Shown in pieces: positions 52,471-61,639 of a stretch of 64,000 nt of DNA. The position numbers were made by a program, and so were the translations under genes. The stretch's first letter is position 1. Each line of letters begins with the position of its first letter. Source of the stretch: Rhizorhapis sp036570425 (GTDB lineage Bacteria; Pseudomonadota; Alphaproteobacteria; Sphingomonadales; Sphingomonadaceae); the NCBI GenBank assembly GCA_036570425.1, contig DATCYF010000018.1, positions 186,001 to 250,000 of the forward strand. The letters run 5' to 3'. The notes beneath the pieces were generated by a model, which ran no database searches, had not been told where the DNA came from, and was given only the letters and a program-made list of their open reading frames with translations.

Positions 52471-52494
52471 GCGGGCCATTGCCGCTTTCGCTAG

Positions 52495-53178
52495 TCAATC
52501 ATCACCGCTTGGATGCGGCAGCAGCAACGCAAGGAGAATCGAGCGGCATTGACCATCGATAATGCCGTCGATCATTTCCGGCCGGTATCGCCGCTGGAAA
52601 GCGCGGACCGCCGCCGGGGAATCCGTAATGTCATAGCCAAAGCGCTCCAGCGCCAGCAGAAATCCTCCATCGCTCCAGTGCGGGTCCATCAGATTCTTCG
52701 TTGGGCGAGGCAAAGCGAGCCGGAACCGGGCAAGCGTGTTCCAGGGAAAAAGTTCGCCGGGGTCCTGCTTGCGTGCCGGGGCGATATCGGAATGCGCCAC
52801 GATATTACCGCGCGTGATCCGATGCCGTCGCACGATACCGTGCATCAGCGGGATCAGCGCAGCGATCTGTTCTTCCGGGAAAGGCCTGTAACCCCATTCA
52901 TGTCCCGGATTGACTATTTCGATGCCGATGCTGGCGCTGTTCACGTCGGTTATGCCCCGCCAATAGGACAGCCCGGCATGCCAGGCGCGCTTGTCCTCGT
53001 CGACCATCTTGACGACCTGCCCATCCTCGGTCACGCAATAATGGGCCGACACCTTCGAAGCCGGGTTGGCCATCCACTCTATGGCGGATGCTGCATCAGC
53101 CATGCCGGTATAATGCAGCACCAGCATGGAGACTGGCAGCTTCCGCTCATCGAAATTGGGCGAGGGCGTGTCGATCAT
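52495..53178 (-). CDS. N-acetylmuramoyl-L-alanine amidase (AmiD/AmpD type)
   Basis: 227 residues. Amidase_2 fold: VSMLVLHYTGM (zinc His), VSAHYCVTEDGQVV, RAWHAGLSYW (second His), GIEIVNPGH, and VAHSDIAPARKQDPG (third His, catalytic residues). The C-terminal about 60 residues are a peptidoglycan-binding-like domain. No signal peptide is evident, so a cytoplasmic recycling role is possible. ATG 53178 overlaps the permease stop. Confidence 0.92.
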   Translation of the reverse strand: MIDTPSPNFDERKLPVSMLVLHYTGMADAASAIEWMANPASKVSAHYCVTEDGQVVKMVDEDKRAWHAGLSYWRGITDVNSASIGIEIVNPGHEWGYRPFPEEQIAALIPLMHGIVRRHRITRGNIVAHSDIAPARKQDPGELFPWNTLARFRLALPRPTKNLMDPHWSDGGFLLALERFGYDITDSPAAVRAFQRRYRPEMIDGIIDGQCRSILLALLLPHPSGDD

Positions 53179-54086
53179 ACGGAATCCTTGGGCAACGGAA
53201 TCTGGCCTGCGCTCCGGATGGTCACAATGGCCACACCTCCAAGCACAATCACGCCGCCCAATATCATCATTCCCGTGACAGGCGTTTGAAAAGCGAGCGC
53301 CGAAGCGACGACCGACACCGCAGGCGCGGCGAGTGTCAGCGGGATGACCGTACTGATGGGATGGCGTTGCAGCAACCATGCCATACCGCCCTGGCCGATC
53401 AGCGTCGAACATATTGCCGAGAAGGCAACCGCGCCAAAGGCTTCCGGCCCTATGGCGAAAAGACCCGTCATCGCGCCAGGTTCGAATATCAACACCACTG
53501 GCGCAAGTACCGCAGCGCCCATGAATCCGATCCAGGCATAGAGCACCGGGACGGGAACGCCCGCCAGCTTGCGTTGGAGCAAAGACGAGATAGCCCAGAA
53601 AACGGTGCTGAGAGCGGTAAGGGCCAAGCCCGGCAGGTTATCCACCGCCGCCGGATCGAAGGCGAGCAGCATCACGCCAGCGAACGCCATGACGATCCCC
53701 GCCAATCGCGGCAGACCGATGCGATCGCCCAGAAAAATGATCGACAGAATAAGCGCGAAAGGGGCGCCCAATTGCCCTGCTATGGCTATGGTGGCCGCAT
53801 TGTCGGACACCGCCAGGGCGAGATTGAGCGGAATATAGAAGATCGCGCCCGAAATCGCGCCCAGGATGAGCAATGTGCCCATTCTCCCCGGCACGATCCG
53901 CAACCAGGGAAGGCAAAGCGCCAATACCATCATTTGCCGGAGGAAAGCCGCCGAAAAGGGGGAAATCAGATCGACAGACAGCTTCACCGCGACGATATTG
54001 AGGCCCCACATCAGGTTGATGAGGACGACCGCAATCCAGTCGGCTGCGGAAAAACCAGCCGCAGATGCCCTACTCCGTTCATTCAT
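53175..54086 (-). CDS. EamA/DMT family permease
   Basis: 303 residues with ten predicted transmembrane helices in two EamA repeats (first starts AVVLINLMWGLNIVAVKLS; second near VLYAWIGFMGAAVLAPVVLI). Likely exporter of a metabolite; substrate unknown. Leads the permease-amidase pair. Confidence 0.88.
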   Translation of the reverse strand: MNERSRASAAGFSAADWIAVVLINLMWGLNIVAVKLSVDLISPFSAAFLRQMMVLALCLPWLRIVPGRMGTLLILGAISGAIFYIPLNLALAVSDNAATIAIAGQLGAPFALILSIIFLGDRIGLPRLAGIVMAFAGVMLLAFDPAAVDNLPGLALTALSTVFWAISSLLQRKLAGVPVPVLYAWIGFMGAAVLAPVVLIFEPGAMTGLFAIGPEAFGAVAFSAICSTLIGQGGMAWLLQRHPISTVIPLTLAAPAVSVVASALAFQTPVTGMMILGGVIVLGGVAIVTIRSAGQIPLPKDSV

Positions 54087-54158
54087 GCCGCAATTTGCAT
54101 CCGCCGATCACACCGCTCTCTCCCGTATACAATGTGGAGAAGCGATGAATAGCCCGGA

Positions 54159-55016
54159 TCAGTAGCGTCCCGCCATCTGGGAAAACAGAATCGCGGAATC
54201 GGACGGCCGCCGATCATAGCTGCCTTTGAAAATGCGACTCGCTACGAAGTCGTCCGTCTGGCCAATCACTGTCTCTCCGGCCCCGAGGATCAAATGTCCG
54301 TCCTTCGCACAATGACGTGAGAGATTGCCGAACACCTTGCGCCGCAGCTCGATCGGGAAATAGAGCAATACATTGCGGCACAGGATGAGGTGATATTCGC
54401 CAGTGAGCACGGTTGGTTCAAGCAGGTTATCGACACGATAGTCGATCATCTCCAACAAGTCCCGGCTGGCCTGCCAATCCTCGGCCGCAGGTTCGAACCA
54501 GCCCAGAAGATCGGTGACGCCCAAGCCGCGCTGCACCTCCATCTGGTTGTAAAGCCCGGATTTCGCCCGGGCGATGACGGAGGAGGAAATGTCGGTGGCC
54601 AGTATCTGCACGCGCAATCCAGGCCAACGGCTCGCATGCTTGCGGACCAGCATCGCCAGCGATAGCGCCTCCTGCCCTGTCGAGCACCCCGCGCACCAGA
54701 TACGCAGATGTTGCCGCGTGCTTGCAAGATGAGGCAGCAACTCCCGTTCGATCATGCCGAAAACCGCCAGATCGCGGAAGAAAGAACTCTCATTGTTGAG
54801 CAATGCATTAATCACGGCATCAAGCAAATGACGATCATGCATTGCAAGAAGCTGACTGACCAGATCCTCCAGCGTAGCCATGCCATTTGCCCGCAGCAAC
54901 GGCTTCAACGCTGTTTCGATGCGCCATATGCGGTTTATGGCCAGCTGCTGGCCGGTCCGCGCTTCGAGCAGCCCGGCAAGAACGCGCATAGCGCCGGTGA
55001 ATTCCGGTGTGGTCAC
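54159..55016 (-). CDS. cheR: Chemotaxis protein methyltransferase CheR
   Basis: 285 residues. The N-terminal helical domain is followed by the SAM-binding fold with IWCAGCSTGQEALSLAM and ILATDISSSVIARAKSG, and CRNVLLYFP. Methylates receptor glutamates. The start is GTG 55016 overlapping the cheB stop (GTGA). Final gene of the che operon. Confidence 0.94.
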   Translation of the reverse strand: MTTPEFTGAMRVLAGLLEARTGQQLAINRIWRIETALKPLLRANGMATLEDLVSQLLAMHDRHLLDAVINALLNNESSFFRDLAVFGMIERELLPHLASTRQHLRIWCAGCSTGQEALSLAMLVRKHASRWPGLRVQILATDISSSVIARAKSGLYNQMEVQRGLGVTDLLGWFEPAAEDWQASRDLLEMIDYRVDNLLEPTVLTGEYHLILCRNVLLYFPIELRRKVFGNLSRHCAKDGHLILGAGETVIGQTDDFVASRIFKGSYDRRPSDSAILFSQMAGRY

Positions 55017-56101
55017 GCCGCGCGCGCCATCTGGCTCGCGAAATAGCGGCCCATCCGGTCCGGCGGCAGGATGGCGCTGGCCAATCCTTCCCGCGCTACT
55101 GATCCCGGCATTCCCCAAACAACGCTGCTTTCCGCATCCTGCGCCACAACCCAGCCCCCCGCTTCAACGATCCGCCTTGCGCCTGCCGTGCCGTCGCGGC
55201 CCATGCCGGTGAGCACTACCGCCACCGCACCCGCGCCAAAGACTTCGGCCATGGACGCAAACATCGGATCAACCGCCGGAAGGCTTGCAAAAGGCTCCCG
55301 TCGGTTATCAAGCGCGATGCTTGTCCGGCCGCCCGAACGCCGCCTGCATGTCAGGTTCGCTTCGCCGGGAGCGATATAAATATGATTGGCGAGCAATATA
55401 TCCGCTTCTTCAGCCACCTTGACGCGCATCGGCGTCATACGGCCAAGCTGCATCGCAAAGTAGGGCATGAAGCTCGGCGGCAGATGCTGCGTAAGGAGTA
55501 TGGGCACGCCCAGCCCTGCACCCATACCATCCAGAAGTTGCCCAAGCGCATGAATACCCCCTGTTGATGCACCGATGCCAATGCAGGCAAGGGCGGTTCG
55601 ACTTTCGATTTTGCGCAATGCTACGGGAGGCGCATCGCTGGGGGCGCTTTGCCAGCGCGCCTGCGTACCTAATTTCAACAGGCGTTCGATCAGCAGATCG
55701 GGAAACTGACCGCCAAAGACGCTGCGCCCGGGCTTTGCCATAATGTCGCTTGCACCCATTGCGAGGGCCTCGATTGCCGCAGCGCTGCCTTCATCGCAGT
55801 TGGACGACAGCATGATGATCTTCGCATTCCTGCCCTTGGTCAGGATAAGCGGCAATGCCGCAAGGCCGCTCTGGCCCGGCATTTCGATGTCCAGCATGAT
55901 AACATCGACCTGATGACCCGACAGATAGGACACCGCGTCAGCGGCGTTGGAAAGCTTCTCGCATACTTCAAACCGTTCATCTTGCGTAACAATGCGCTCT
56001 AGCACGCTGCGTGCCACAACTGAGTCATCGACGATAAGCAGTCGTATCCGGCGACCGCGCGGAAACGCGTCAATTGGCAGATGTATGTCGGCAGGTGCCA
56101 T
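55013..56101 (-). CDS. cheB: Chemotaxis response regulator protein-glutamate methylesterase CheB
   Basis: 362 residues. Receiver domain (LLIVDDSVVARS; Asp in IMLDIEMPG) plus the methylesterase domain with catalytic Ser in GIGASTGGI, His in LTQHLPPSF and Asp in GMGRDGTAGA. Removes receptor methyl groups. 12 bp after the CheY gene. Confidence 0.95.
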   Translation of the reverse strand: MAPADIHLPIDAFPRGRRIRLLIVDDSVVARSVLERIVTQDERFEVCEKLSNAADAVSYLSGHQVDVIMLDIEMPGQSGLAALPLILTKGRNAKIIMLSSNCDEGSAAAIEALAMGASDIMAKPGRSVFGGQFPDLLIERLLKLGTQARWQSAPSDAPPVALRKIESRTALACIGIGASTGGIHALGQLLDGMGAGLGVPILLTQHLPPSFMPYFAMQLGRMTPMRVKVAEEADILLANHIYIAPGEANLTCRRRSGGRTSIALDNRREPFASLPAVDPMFASMAEVFGAGAVAVVLTGMGRDGTAGARRIVEAGGWVVAQDAESSVVWGMPGSVAREGLASAILPPDRMGRYFASQMARAA

Positions 56102-56113
56102 GCGCAGGTCCCT

Positions 56114-56479
56114 TCAGATCACGCCGACAATCTGCAGCTTGCTCTCCAATGTATCCCGATCAAAGGGTTTCATCACATATTCGTCGGCGCCAGCCTCGAC
56201 CGCTGCCTTGATATGACCAAGTCCGTTTTCCGTGGTGCAGAAGATGATCTTGGGCCGTGCGTCCATTTCGCGCTGGCTCAGTGCCTCCAGAAATTCCATT
56301 CCGCTCATCACGGGCATGTTCCAGTCGAGCAGCACGACATCCGGGATCGCCGCCTCGCACTGCGTTAGCGCATCGCGACCATCGCATGCTTCGGAAACGG
56401 ACATTTGGAGCGATTCCAGAATGTGCCGGGCGACCTTCCGGATCACTTTGGAATCATCTACCACTAGACAACTTTTCAT
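56114..56479 (-). CDS. cheY: CheY-like response regulator
   Basis: 121-residue stand-alone receiver: MKSCLVVDDSKVIRKVAR, phospho-Asp in VVLLDWNMPVMSG, Thr in IFCTTENG and Lys in YVMKPFD. The start at ATG 56479 gives the normal length; the longer frame is not used. Confidence 0.93.
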   Translation of the reverse strand: MKSCLVVDDSKVIRKVARHILESLQMSVSEACDGRDALTQCEAAIPDVVLLDWNMPVMSGMEFLEALSQREMDARPKIIFCTTENGLGHIKAAVEAGADEYVMKPFDRDTLESKLQIVGVI

Positions 56480-56550
56480 CAAACGGACCTTTTTACCGGT
56501 GTTGGACCATGATCTAGGCCATGTAGGTAAGGGAATGGTAAACGGGCCAC

Positions 56551-56985
56551 TCAAGCCGCCAGCGGCTGCCCATGATCAATGAAGCTGACAAGCGTGATGA
56601 GCAAATGCGGTCCTTGCTCATTTTCGACCATCTGCTGAGCGAATGGCCTCCAGGCCGGATCAAGTTGTCCACGCAACGCCAGTTCGCCACCCGGCACAGG
56701 AGCAATATCGCTCACGGAATCAACGATCATGCCATAGCTATGCCCGGCGATATTGGTAATGATGGCATAGGAGTCAGGCTGTGCCTCCGCATGCCTGCCC
56801 TGAACCAGCGCCGCTGTATCTATGATGGTGAGCACCCGGCTGCGCAACGCGGACAGCCCGGCCACGTGGGGGGGCACCCCCGGCACGGGCGAGATGTCAG
56901 TCAGCTTGACAACCGCCTCGATCTCTTCGGTCCGCACCGCCACATCAGCGCCGCCGATCCGCGCAAACAGGTAGAGTTGGCTCAT
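56551..56985 (-). CDS. cheW: Chemotaxis adaptor CheW
   Basis: 144-residue CheW domain: MSQLYLFARIGGADVAVRTEEIEAVV and GLSALRSRVLTIID, with YGMIVDSVSDI. Joins CheA to receptors. Shares a base with the cheA stop (TGATG). Confidence 0.93.
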   Translation of the reverse strand: MSQLYLFARIGGADVAVRTEEIEAVVKLTDISPVPGVPPHVAGLSALRSRVLTIIDTAALVQGRHAEAQPDSYAIITNIAGHSYGMIVDSVSDIAPVPGGELALRGQLDPAWRPFAQQMVENEQGPHLLITLVSFIDHGQPLAA

Positions 56986-59357
56986 CAGGCAGCCCTTTCC
57001 GATTTGACCGCTTCGATAGCGGCGATCAAGGCGTCGCGGTCATAGCGATAAATCGATCGATCCTCCGGCCCCATCGGCCGTTGCGCATTACGCAAGCGCA
57101 CGACGGGCCGGTTGGTTACGCCCTCCACCGCGCTGGATTGGGCAAGGCACAGGATGATGTCTGCTTCTTCGGGGTCCGCTTCGTCCGTCGTGACGACGTC
57201 ATAGCCAGCCTGCCGGATAAGCGGCGCCAGTATCTCGCGCATCCAGGGATCGTCCTTATCCGCCAGCAAGCAACGAAGGGGACGAATATTGCTTACAGGA
57301 TCAGGCACCGACGCAAACAGCGCGAAGGCATCGATCACTTCATATTGCCGTCCCTCGATCAGGGTCACGCCCGCCACAATACCGCTGCGGCAACTCAGGT
57401 CAGGCGTTGGAGGCATTTGAACGATATCGACGATGCTTCCCACTGGATAGCATAGCTCACGTTCCCCATCCCGCAGACGCAAGGTGGTAACGGGGCCGCT
57501 CCCCGCATTTTCCAGACCATGAACAACTGGCAGGACCCGGCCATCGATGCGTACGAACCAGCGACCGCCGGAATGACCGAAATGCGCGATATCGATATCC
57601 TCGACCCGCTCGATCAGGGACAGGCGGAACAGCCGCTCCTCGCCCGACCGTTCGATAAACATCAGCGCGCTCACAAGCTCAATCGCCTCTTCCTGCTTGC
57701 GGCCACCATGCTCCTGCTCGTCTATCTCTTCCGCCATCAAGGGCAGCATCGCCGCCTTCGCCAGTCCGCTTGCGTCCAATAGCAGCATCGGTTGGCCGTT
57801 GTCCGGCAGGGTCATGCCGGCATAAAGGCCCGACGCCATGATCAACGGGGAAGCTGGGCGGATGACCAGTTCCTCGTGATTGTCGACGGCATGCACGCCC
57901 AAGGCAAATGGCGTGCCGGAGGTGGAACGGATGACCACGATGGTCCTCTTGCCGCCCTCCTTCATAGGCTCCAGGCCAAGCACATCCTCCAGGTCAATCA
58001 TGGAATGCCGCAGGTTGCGAATAGTGGCGATCCGCGCCCCGCCTACGCCGGAAATGCGCAGCGTCTGATTGTTATCATGCAGAATTTCCACCACCGCCGC
58101 GCGAGGGATGGCGAAATGCTGCCCCCCCGCACGAATGATCAGGCCAGGAATGATGGTGAGGGTCAGCGGCACCCGCAATATGATGCTCAGCCCTCGCCCA
58201 GGCCGATTGTCGAGTGAGATGAGTCCGCCAATTCTTTCAATATTCGACTGGACCACGTCCATTCCAACCCCCCGGCCGGAAACCGACGTGATCTGCCGCG
58301 CGGTGGAAAGACCCGGCGCGAATATCAGGTTCAACCGACCTTCCTCGGTCAGCGCCGCCGCTTTTTCCTTGGTGATGATCTTAGCGGAAATCGCCTTTTC
58401 CACCAGCCGGTCCGTATCGATGCCGCGGCCATCGTCCGTGATCTCGATCACGATCTGATTGCCGGATTGGCGCGCCGCGACACGCAGATAACCGATGTCC
58501 GGCTTTCCCGCGGCCAGCCGCTCGGCCGGCGCTTCAATACCGTGATCGATCGCGTTACGCACGATATGGGTGAGCGGATCGACAACCATCTCCACCATCT
58601 CGCGGTCCATTTCGACCTCGCCGCCTTCCAGCGTCAAATTGATCTTCTTGCCCATTTCCCGGCCAACATCCCGCACCAGGCGAGGGATGGCCATGAACAA
58701 CCGGTCGATGCGCTGCATGCGGGTCTTGCTGATCGAATCGCGCATGTCGGCGACGCAGTTGGAAAGACGTTCGAACGTGCTCTCCAGTTCTGGATCGGGA
58801 AAGCGCTCTCGCAATTTGCGCGACAATTCATTGCGGGCCAGCACCATGTCCGACACGCCGTTCATGAGCTGATCGATCAGGCTGAGCGGCAGGCGAATGC
58901 TGCGTAACACGGGCGCAGCGCGCCTGATATCGGAACCGGGAGCGGCAGCCAGGATTGCCGTCTCATCCGTACCGCCATCCACGGCCACCTCACACTGGGA
59001 CAGTGCCTCAATCAATATATCGTCGTTGAGCGAAGACAGCGGAGCACCAGATGCAACGGCCTGGCAAAGCTCTCCGATGCGGTCCATGATCGCCAGTACG
59101 GCGCTGACTGTGGCTGGATCGGGCATACGGTTGCCGGCCCGGATTTCCGAAAGCACATCTTCCGCCGCATGGCTCAGTTTTTCAAAGCGCGGCAGGCTGA
59201 GGAAACCACAACTGCCCTTGACCGTATGAAAGAACCGGAAAATGGCGTCCAGCCGTTCGCGATCCATCGGGTCGGCTTCCCACGCCACGACCTCTCCGGC
59301 CAGAGCGTCCAATGTTTCCTGTGTTTCGGAAATGAATTCCGCGAGTAACTCGTCCAT
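56985..59357 (-). CDS. cheA: Hybrid chemotaxis histidine kinase CheA with degenerate C-terminal receiver
   Basis: 790 residues. HPt domain with His44 (FFHTVKGSCGF); dimerisation and HATPase (N-box THIVRNAIDHGIE, DDGRGIDTDRL, GRGVGMDVV); two CheW-like modules (about 400-520 and 550-680); and a C-terminal receiver-like part (about 690-785). That receiver reads ADIILCLAQSS where the phospho-Asp should be, so it probably cannot be phosphorylated. No CheY-binding P2 domain is obvious. Confidence 0.94.
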   Translation of the reverse strand: MDELLAEFISETQETLDALAGEVVAWEADPMDRERLDAIFRFFHTVKGSCGFLSLPRFEKLSHAAEDVLSEIRAGNRMPDPATVSAVLAIMDRIGELCQAVASGAPLSSLNDDILIEALSQCEVAVDGGTDETAILAAAPGSDIRRAAPVLRSIRLPLSLIDQLMNGVSDMVLARNELSRKLRERFPDPELESTFERLSNCVADMRDSISKTRMQRIDRLFMAIPRLVRDVGREMGKKINLTLEGGEVEMDREMVEMVVDPLTHIVRNAIDHGIEAPAERLAAGKPDIGYLRVAARQSGNQIVIEITDDGRGIDTDRLVEKAISAKIITKEKAAALTEEGRLNLIFAPGLSTARQITSVSGRGVGMDVVQSNIERIGGLISLDNRPGRGLSIILRVPLTLTIIPGLIIRAGGQHFAIPRAAVVEILHDNNQTLRISGVGGARIATIRNLRHSMIDLEDVLGLEPMKEGGKRTIVVIRSTSGTPFALGVHAVDNHEELVIRPASPLIMASGLYAGMTLPDNGQPMLLLDASGLAKAAMLPLMAEEIDEQEHGGRKQEEAIELVSALMFIERSGEERLFRLSLIERVEDIDIAHFGHSGGRWFVRIDGRVLPVVHGLENAGSGPVTTLRLRDGERELCYPVGSIVDIVQMPPTPDLSCRSGIVAGVTLIEGRQYEVIDAFALFASVPDPVSNIRPLRCLLADKDDPWMREILAPLIRQAGYDVVTTDEADPEEADIILCLAQSSAVEGVTNRPVVRLRNAQRPMGPEDRSIYRYDRDALIAAIEAVKSERAA

Positions 59358-59463
59358 AGGTCCTGTCCGCCGTCGACTTCAACGGACAGCATCGCGGATG
59401 TTGGTTAAAGCCGCGTTAAAGAGGAACTGGTGGCATCAGGCATGGGCGCTTGCTGACGCCATA

Positions 59464-60108
59464 TCATTCCTGCGGAATGCTGGCTCCGAACAGCAGGACA
59501 GAATCGGCGGGATCGGATAGCATGATCTGCCCACCCGCATCGACGACGAGCTTGCGTACCATCCAGGCAGCCGCCGCCCGCGGCGTAAGGGCGGATTCGT
59601 CGCACTCGCCCGTCAATGCGGCGCGCAATTCATTATCCAGCACTATTCGGGGCCCCTCCGCCCGGACCACGATTTCCGTGCAGTTCTCCCGCTTTTCAGC
59701 ACCGATATCGAGTTGTCCTCCCCGCACCAGCGCCTCCCCGGCAACAAGTGAGAGGTTCAGCAATATCTTGGCAGCGCGTTTGGAAAAACTTTCCTCCGCA
59801 ATCAGCCAGCCGACCTTGACACGGCCCGTCGAAGCAAAAATGCCCTCAATGGCGACCTTCGCCTCATTGGCGGGGACCAGCTCCCCAAAGCCGCCCGCCG
59901 AACCGAAGGCCAAGCGAAAATATTTCAGTTTATTCGCGGACGTCCGCGCACTTTCCGACAGCAATTCCAGGCAACGAGCCCGCATTTCCGGATCGTTCTC
60001 ATCCGCCAGCAGCTCCAGGCCGTTGTTCAGCGCACCAATGGGGCTCAGCAAATCATGGCACAGCCGGGAACAAAGCAGGGCGGCGAAGTCGATACTCTCT
60101 ACAGTCAT
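59464..60108 (-). CDS. chpT: Histidine phosphotransferase ChpT-like
   Basis: 214 residues. The H-box is LCSRLCHDLLSPIGALNNG, as in ChpT; a degenerate HATPase-like half follows (AAKILLNLSLVAGEALV). In Caulobacter ChpT relays phosphate from CckA to CtrA and CpdR. Here it lies 106 bp upstream of cheA, on the same strand. Confidence 0.88.
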   Translation of the reverse strand: MTVESIDFAALLCSRLCHDLLSPIGALNNGLELLADENDPEMRARCLELLSESARTSANKLKYFRLAFGSAGGFGELVPANEAKVAIEGIFASTGRVKVGWLIAEESFSKRAAKILLNLSLVAGEALVRGGQLDIGAEKRENCTEIVVRAEGPRIVLDNELRAALTGECDESALTPRAAAAWMVRKLVVDAGGQIMLSDPADSVLLFGASIPQE

Positions 60109-60177
60109 TCATCCTCCATCCTGTGCCGGAATTTGCATGTTTTCAGCCCAGAGCCTCTAATGCAGAACCCTGACTCG

Positions 60178-60600
60178 CTATGCAAGCTCGACATCTCCGC
60201 AAATCTCCATCGTCTCAGCTCGAAACCGGCCATGCAGCGGCCCCTTTGCGACCGCCCGCCACAGACGCGCCTGCGCATCGGCAACGATCAACCATAGCGA
60301 TCCGTCAGGCGCCGCACATTCTGCATCAATGGATGAAGGAACGGCTTTTCCTGACGGATGGGAATGGTAATGGCCGACGACCCGCGAGCCACCGTTTCTT
60401 GCCGTCCTGTGGGCATCCAGCAAAACCGCTGGGTCGAGTTCGAAATGGCAGGCTGGCTCGGGCGCCACATTGGCCGCAAAGCGCACATCGCATATCCGCG
60501 CTGCTTCGCCCAGCAGCAGTCCGCACCTCTCCGCTCCGCTGTCTTTGGCTGCGTCAGCCAGAATCCGGTTCAGCAACGCCCTTGATATGCTTATGGTCAT
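60178..60600 (-). CDS. JAMM/MPN-domain metallopeptidase
   Basis: 140 residues. The JAMM motif is complete: Glu24 in ERCGLLLG, HSHPSGKAVPSSID (His79, His81, Ser89/90, Asp92). Such small bacterial proteins trim C-termini of ubiquitin-like sulfur carriers or act as isopeptidases; no partner gene is adjacent. Divergent from the pseudouridine synthase, starts only 16 bp apart. Confidence 0.88.
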   Translation of the reverse strand: MTISISRALLNRILADAAKDSGAERCGLLLGEAARICDVRFAANVAPEPACHFELDPAVLLDAHRTARNGGSRVVGHYHSHPSGKAVPSSIDAECAAPDGSLWLIVADAQARLWRAVAKGPLHGRFRAETMEICGDVELA

Positions 60601-60616
60601 TTCTATATCTTATGAC

Positions 60617-61573
60617 GTGAATTCGGGGGCTTCCAGCATCAACACCATCATCTCTGAAGATTGCGACGGCATGCGGCTTGACCGCGCGCTCGCGATGCTG
60701 ATGCCTGATCTGTCGCGGGAACGGCTGAAGGCCCTGATACTCGACGGAAAAGTGATCCGGCAGGGGACTACTGCCATTGCCGCGCCTTCCTACAAGGTGA
60801 GTGAAGGCGAACAATTTAAAATCACGGTCCCGCCGCCCATCGAAGCGCAGGCAGCGCCACAGGATATTCCGCTCACCATAGCCTATGAGGACGAGCATCT
60901 GATCGTCGTCGACAAGCCTGCGGGTCTTGTGGTCCATCCCGCGGCTGGCAATCCCGACGGGACGCTGGTGAACGCGCTTCTGCACCATTGCCAGGGGCAG
61001 CTCTCCGGCATTGGCGGCGTGGCTCGTCCCGGCATAGTCCACCGAATCGACAAGGACACATCGGGCCTGCTCGTCGTCGCCAAAACAGACAAGGCGCATG
61101 AGGGTTTGGCCACTCAGTTTGCCGCTCACAGCATAGATCGGCGCTATTATGCCATTGTAAGCGGCCGCCCCTCTCCCCTCAGCGGCTCCGTCAATGCCTG
61201 GATCGGTCGATCTTCGCATGATCGCAAGAAAATGGCTGCCCAGCATGAGGGCCGCGGAAAGCACGCGATCACGCATTATGAGGTGCGTGAAATTCTGAAC
61301 GATGCAGCGCTGATCGAATGTCGGCTGGAGACAGGCCGCACGCATCAGGTGCGTGTCCACATGGCGCATATCGGCCATGCCCTGCTGGGTGATCCGGCCT
61401 ATGGACGCGCTCGCAAGACGCACCGGCCATTATTGGAAAAGCTGGGTTTCCAGCGGCAGGCATTGCATGCGGCGCGGCTCGGCTTTATTCATCCGGTGAA
61501 TAGCGTTGCTATGGCGTTCACAAGCGAAATTCCTGCTGACATGCAGGAACTGTTAAGGCACCTTCGCGTATAA
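60617..61573 (+). CDS. rluD: RluA-family pseudouridine synthase (RluD-like)
   Basis: 318 residues from GTG 60617. S4-like N-terminus (GMRLDRALAMLMPDLSRER), catalytic Asp in GIVHRIDKDTSGLLVVAKT, and ETGRTHQVRVHMAHIGHALLGDP. Most like RluD (23S rRNA U1911/1915/1917). ATG 60593 (8 bases inside the divergent gene) is an alternative; neither has a Shine-Dalgarno. Confidence 0.92.
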   Translation: MNSGASSINTIISEDCDGMRLDRALAMLMPDLSRERLKALILDGKVIRQGTTAIAAPSYKVSEGEQFKITVPPPIEAQAAPQDIPLTIAYEDEHLIVVDKPAGLVVHPAAGNPDGTLVNALLHHCQGQLSGIGGVARPGIVHRIDKDTSGLLVVAKTDKAHEGLATQFAAHSIDRRYYAIVSGRPSPLSGSVNAWIGRSSHDRKKMAAQHEGRGKHAITHYEVREILNDAALIECRLETGRTHQVRVHMAHIGHALLGDPAYGRARKTHRPLLEKLGFQRQALHAARLGFIHPVNSVAMAFTSEIPADMQELLRHLRV

Positions 61574-61639
61574 ATATGTACACGTAGAAGTGCCCAAAAG
61601 AACAAGAACCAGGCACAAGGGAAAGTGAGATAATCTATC

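Noticed and set aside
61574..61639. RNA thermometer in the rpoH leader
   Set aside because: Only a 5-bp GTGCC/GGCAC pairing is visible, which does not cover the start codon or a ribosome site.
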